This document shows, in pieces, positions 6,010-6,995 of a stretch of DNA of 6,995 bases (within the stretch, counting starts at the first letter, position 1; the number at the start of each line of letters is the position of its first letter). Source of the stretch: an uncultured Clostridia bacterium (GTDB lineage: Bacteria; Bacillota; Clostridia; Oscillospirales; Oscillospiraceae); NCBI GenBank assembly GCA_947176425.1, contig CAMWQV010000107.1, positions 1 to 6,995 on the forward strand, read 5' to 3'. The notes under the pieces were generated by a model, which was not told the DNA's origin, did not search any database, and saw nothing but the letters and a program-made list of their open reading frames with translations. Position numbers and translations under genes: made by a program.

Positions 6010-6995
6010 TATCGTGATGAGGGGGGGTGCGCGTATAGATCAATTCTTTTCCGAATATCCGTTTTTCCACAGCGAGATCATCTTCACTGCCTACAAAAAT
6101 GCCAAGTACGGAAACTCCCTGGTTTTTTGCTTTTCGGATCTCGAAGGCAGTGTCTTTGACGGCATCCTCTCCCACATAAGGAGATGGCTTTCTGCTGCCA
6201 ACCCGATCTGTCCCTTGATGGTTTGGCCTGCCATCGCTGAGAATAATCAGCGTTTTATTCTCTTCTCGCCGTTCCTGAAGTGATGCGCAAATCGTGCGAA
6301 TAGCAAGTCCGTCCCGATTTTCTCCAATCGCTTGGAATTGCAGGATGTTTTTGTTCCTATCAGCAGGATCGTCATAATCCCGAAAACGGTGGAGGATCGT
6401 ATAATCCCAGAAAGAGCAAAAGCTTCTGACCCGGTGGGGAATCCCGGCTTCGCTGAGTGCCTGAGCAATGATATATCCTTGTACAGCGATTTGCGGCTGC
6501 CGGTATATCTGGGAACTGCTGCTGTCCAAAAGAATATCCACTACGAAGCTGGATTCCTCCCGTTTCTTTTTTGCATCAAAAAGTTTGCTGTCAGGGGTCC
6601 TTCCCAGTTTCCAAAGTCTTGCTGCATTCAACTGCCCGTACTCTGACCTGTTGGAATCCTCATCCTGCCGCATGACCAGGACTTGCTTGAGTACACTTGC
6701 CAGCACAGCTACATTACGCCGGACAGCATTCTGTTGACTGCTGAAATACAGCTCATTCTTTATCTGCTGCATATTTCTCCGAAGATACTGGGTGCTTTTT
6801 AACGCGGGATTTTGTAAAATACCATCTGTGAAGTACAAAGAGCATCTGCGATGGATACCAGTGCATAGCTGGCGATTCAGCCGCTCCCGTTCCAGCGGCA
6901 TTAAATAGCTTTTACCAAAATTGCGTTCCATATAAGCAAGCTTGAGAGTTGAAAGTTCACAAAAAAGGATAGCCCTAAAGAATGGATGTATGGTA
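5921..6995 (-). CDS. VWA-domain protein, NorD-like (nitric oxide reductase activation family), partial
   Basis: The frame is open to the right edge, so the N-terminus lies outside the window. The first ATG inside (6931) has no ribosome site and the family is longer upstream. Residues below are counted from that Met. The VWA domain covers about 128-300, with the metal site DSSSS (136-140, a DxSxS MIDAS), NRDGLAIR (205-212) and ILSDGRP (230-236). Characteristic family blocks are SFCSFWDYTILHRFRDYDD (170-188), GVSVLGIF (272-279) and RIFGKELIY (291-299). Relatives act with AAA+ ATPases in assembling metal enzymes; the role here is unknown. The family match stops at about residue 301 (near 6029). 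Relatives continue with a short conserved tail (IRNFSNVVGRYL-like), but here the last 35 codons run antisense through the intergenic bases and the kinase 3' end to a stop at 5921. The C-terminus is therefore probably truncated and replaced by a chance tail. Whether it is still functional is open. Upstream partner genes are not visible. Confidence 0.8.
   Translation of the reverse strand, partial: TIHPFFRAILFCELSTLKLAYMERNFGKSYLMPLERERLNRQLCTGIHRRCSLYFTDGILQNPALKSTQYLRRNMQQIKNELYFSSQQNAVRRNVAVLASVLKQVLVMRQDEDSNRSEYGQLNAARLWKLGRTPDSKLFDAKKKREESSFVVDILLDSSSSQIYRQPQIAVQGYIIAQALSEAGIPHRVRSFCSFWDYTILHRFRDYDDPADRNKNILQFQAIGENRDGLAIRTICASLQERREENKTLIILSDGRPNHQGTDRVGSRKPSPYVGEDAVKDTAFEIRKAKNQGVSVLGIFVGSEDDLAVEKRIFGKELIYTRTPPHHDINIKFYKPYSFRHVFPNISLPIPYLVNRW

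Noticed and set aside
6014..6737. Plus-strand frames of 89-104 codons in the right part
   Set aside because: They are antisense to the well-conserved VWA domain, including the MIDAS region, and have no family resemblance.
1..6995. CRISPR array, tRNA, rRNA, insertion sequence or attachment site
   Set aside because: I saw no regularly spaced repeats, no tRNA-like cloverleaf, no transposase-like protein and no terminal inverted repeats of an IS.

Overview
The window looks like accessory carbohydrate-use DNA from a low-to-medium-GC Firmicute, most likely a gut-type member of the Clostridia (Lachnospiraceae-like). The reasons are the strong AGGAGG-type ribosome sites, the sigma-A type promoter, the LicT/RAT control, the PTS IIBCA protein and the downstream VWA protein of the NorD/CobT-like group. 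The placement is inferred from style and families, not from a search.

Left part (1-235): a regulatory leader without a gene. A promoter at 24-52 with a 17-bp spacer is followed by a 29-nt ribonucleic antiterminator (RAT) at 77-105. The 3' half of the RAT overlaps an intrinsic terminator at 100-163, which ends in a U run. This is the classic BglG/LicT conditional terminator. A longer inverted repeat (64-73 with 164-173) encloses the whole switch and is not part of the standard model.

Middle (236-6009, + strand): four genes in one apparent operon. They are a beta-glucoside-type PTS transporter IIBCA, a GH1 6-phospho-beta-glucosidase, a full-length LicT/BglG antiterminator (GTG start) and an FGGY-family sugar or polyol kinase (GTG start, 3 nt after the licT stop). 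The transporter would import and phosphorylate a beta-glucoside, and the GH1 enzyme would split it into glucose 6-phosphate and an aglycone. LicT would sense transporter activity and open the leader terminator. The kinase is the unusual member; it may phosphorylate the released aglycone.

Right part (5921-6995, - strand): a convergent gene for a VWA protein of the nitric-oxide-reductase-activation (NorD-like) group. Its 5' end lies outside the window. Its family-like sequence stops abruptly at about 6029, next to a run of seven G, and the last 35 codons run through the intergenic bases and antisense to the kinase gene. This looks like a rearrangement junction at the operon's right edge. No terminator is visible between the two convergent genes.
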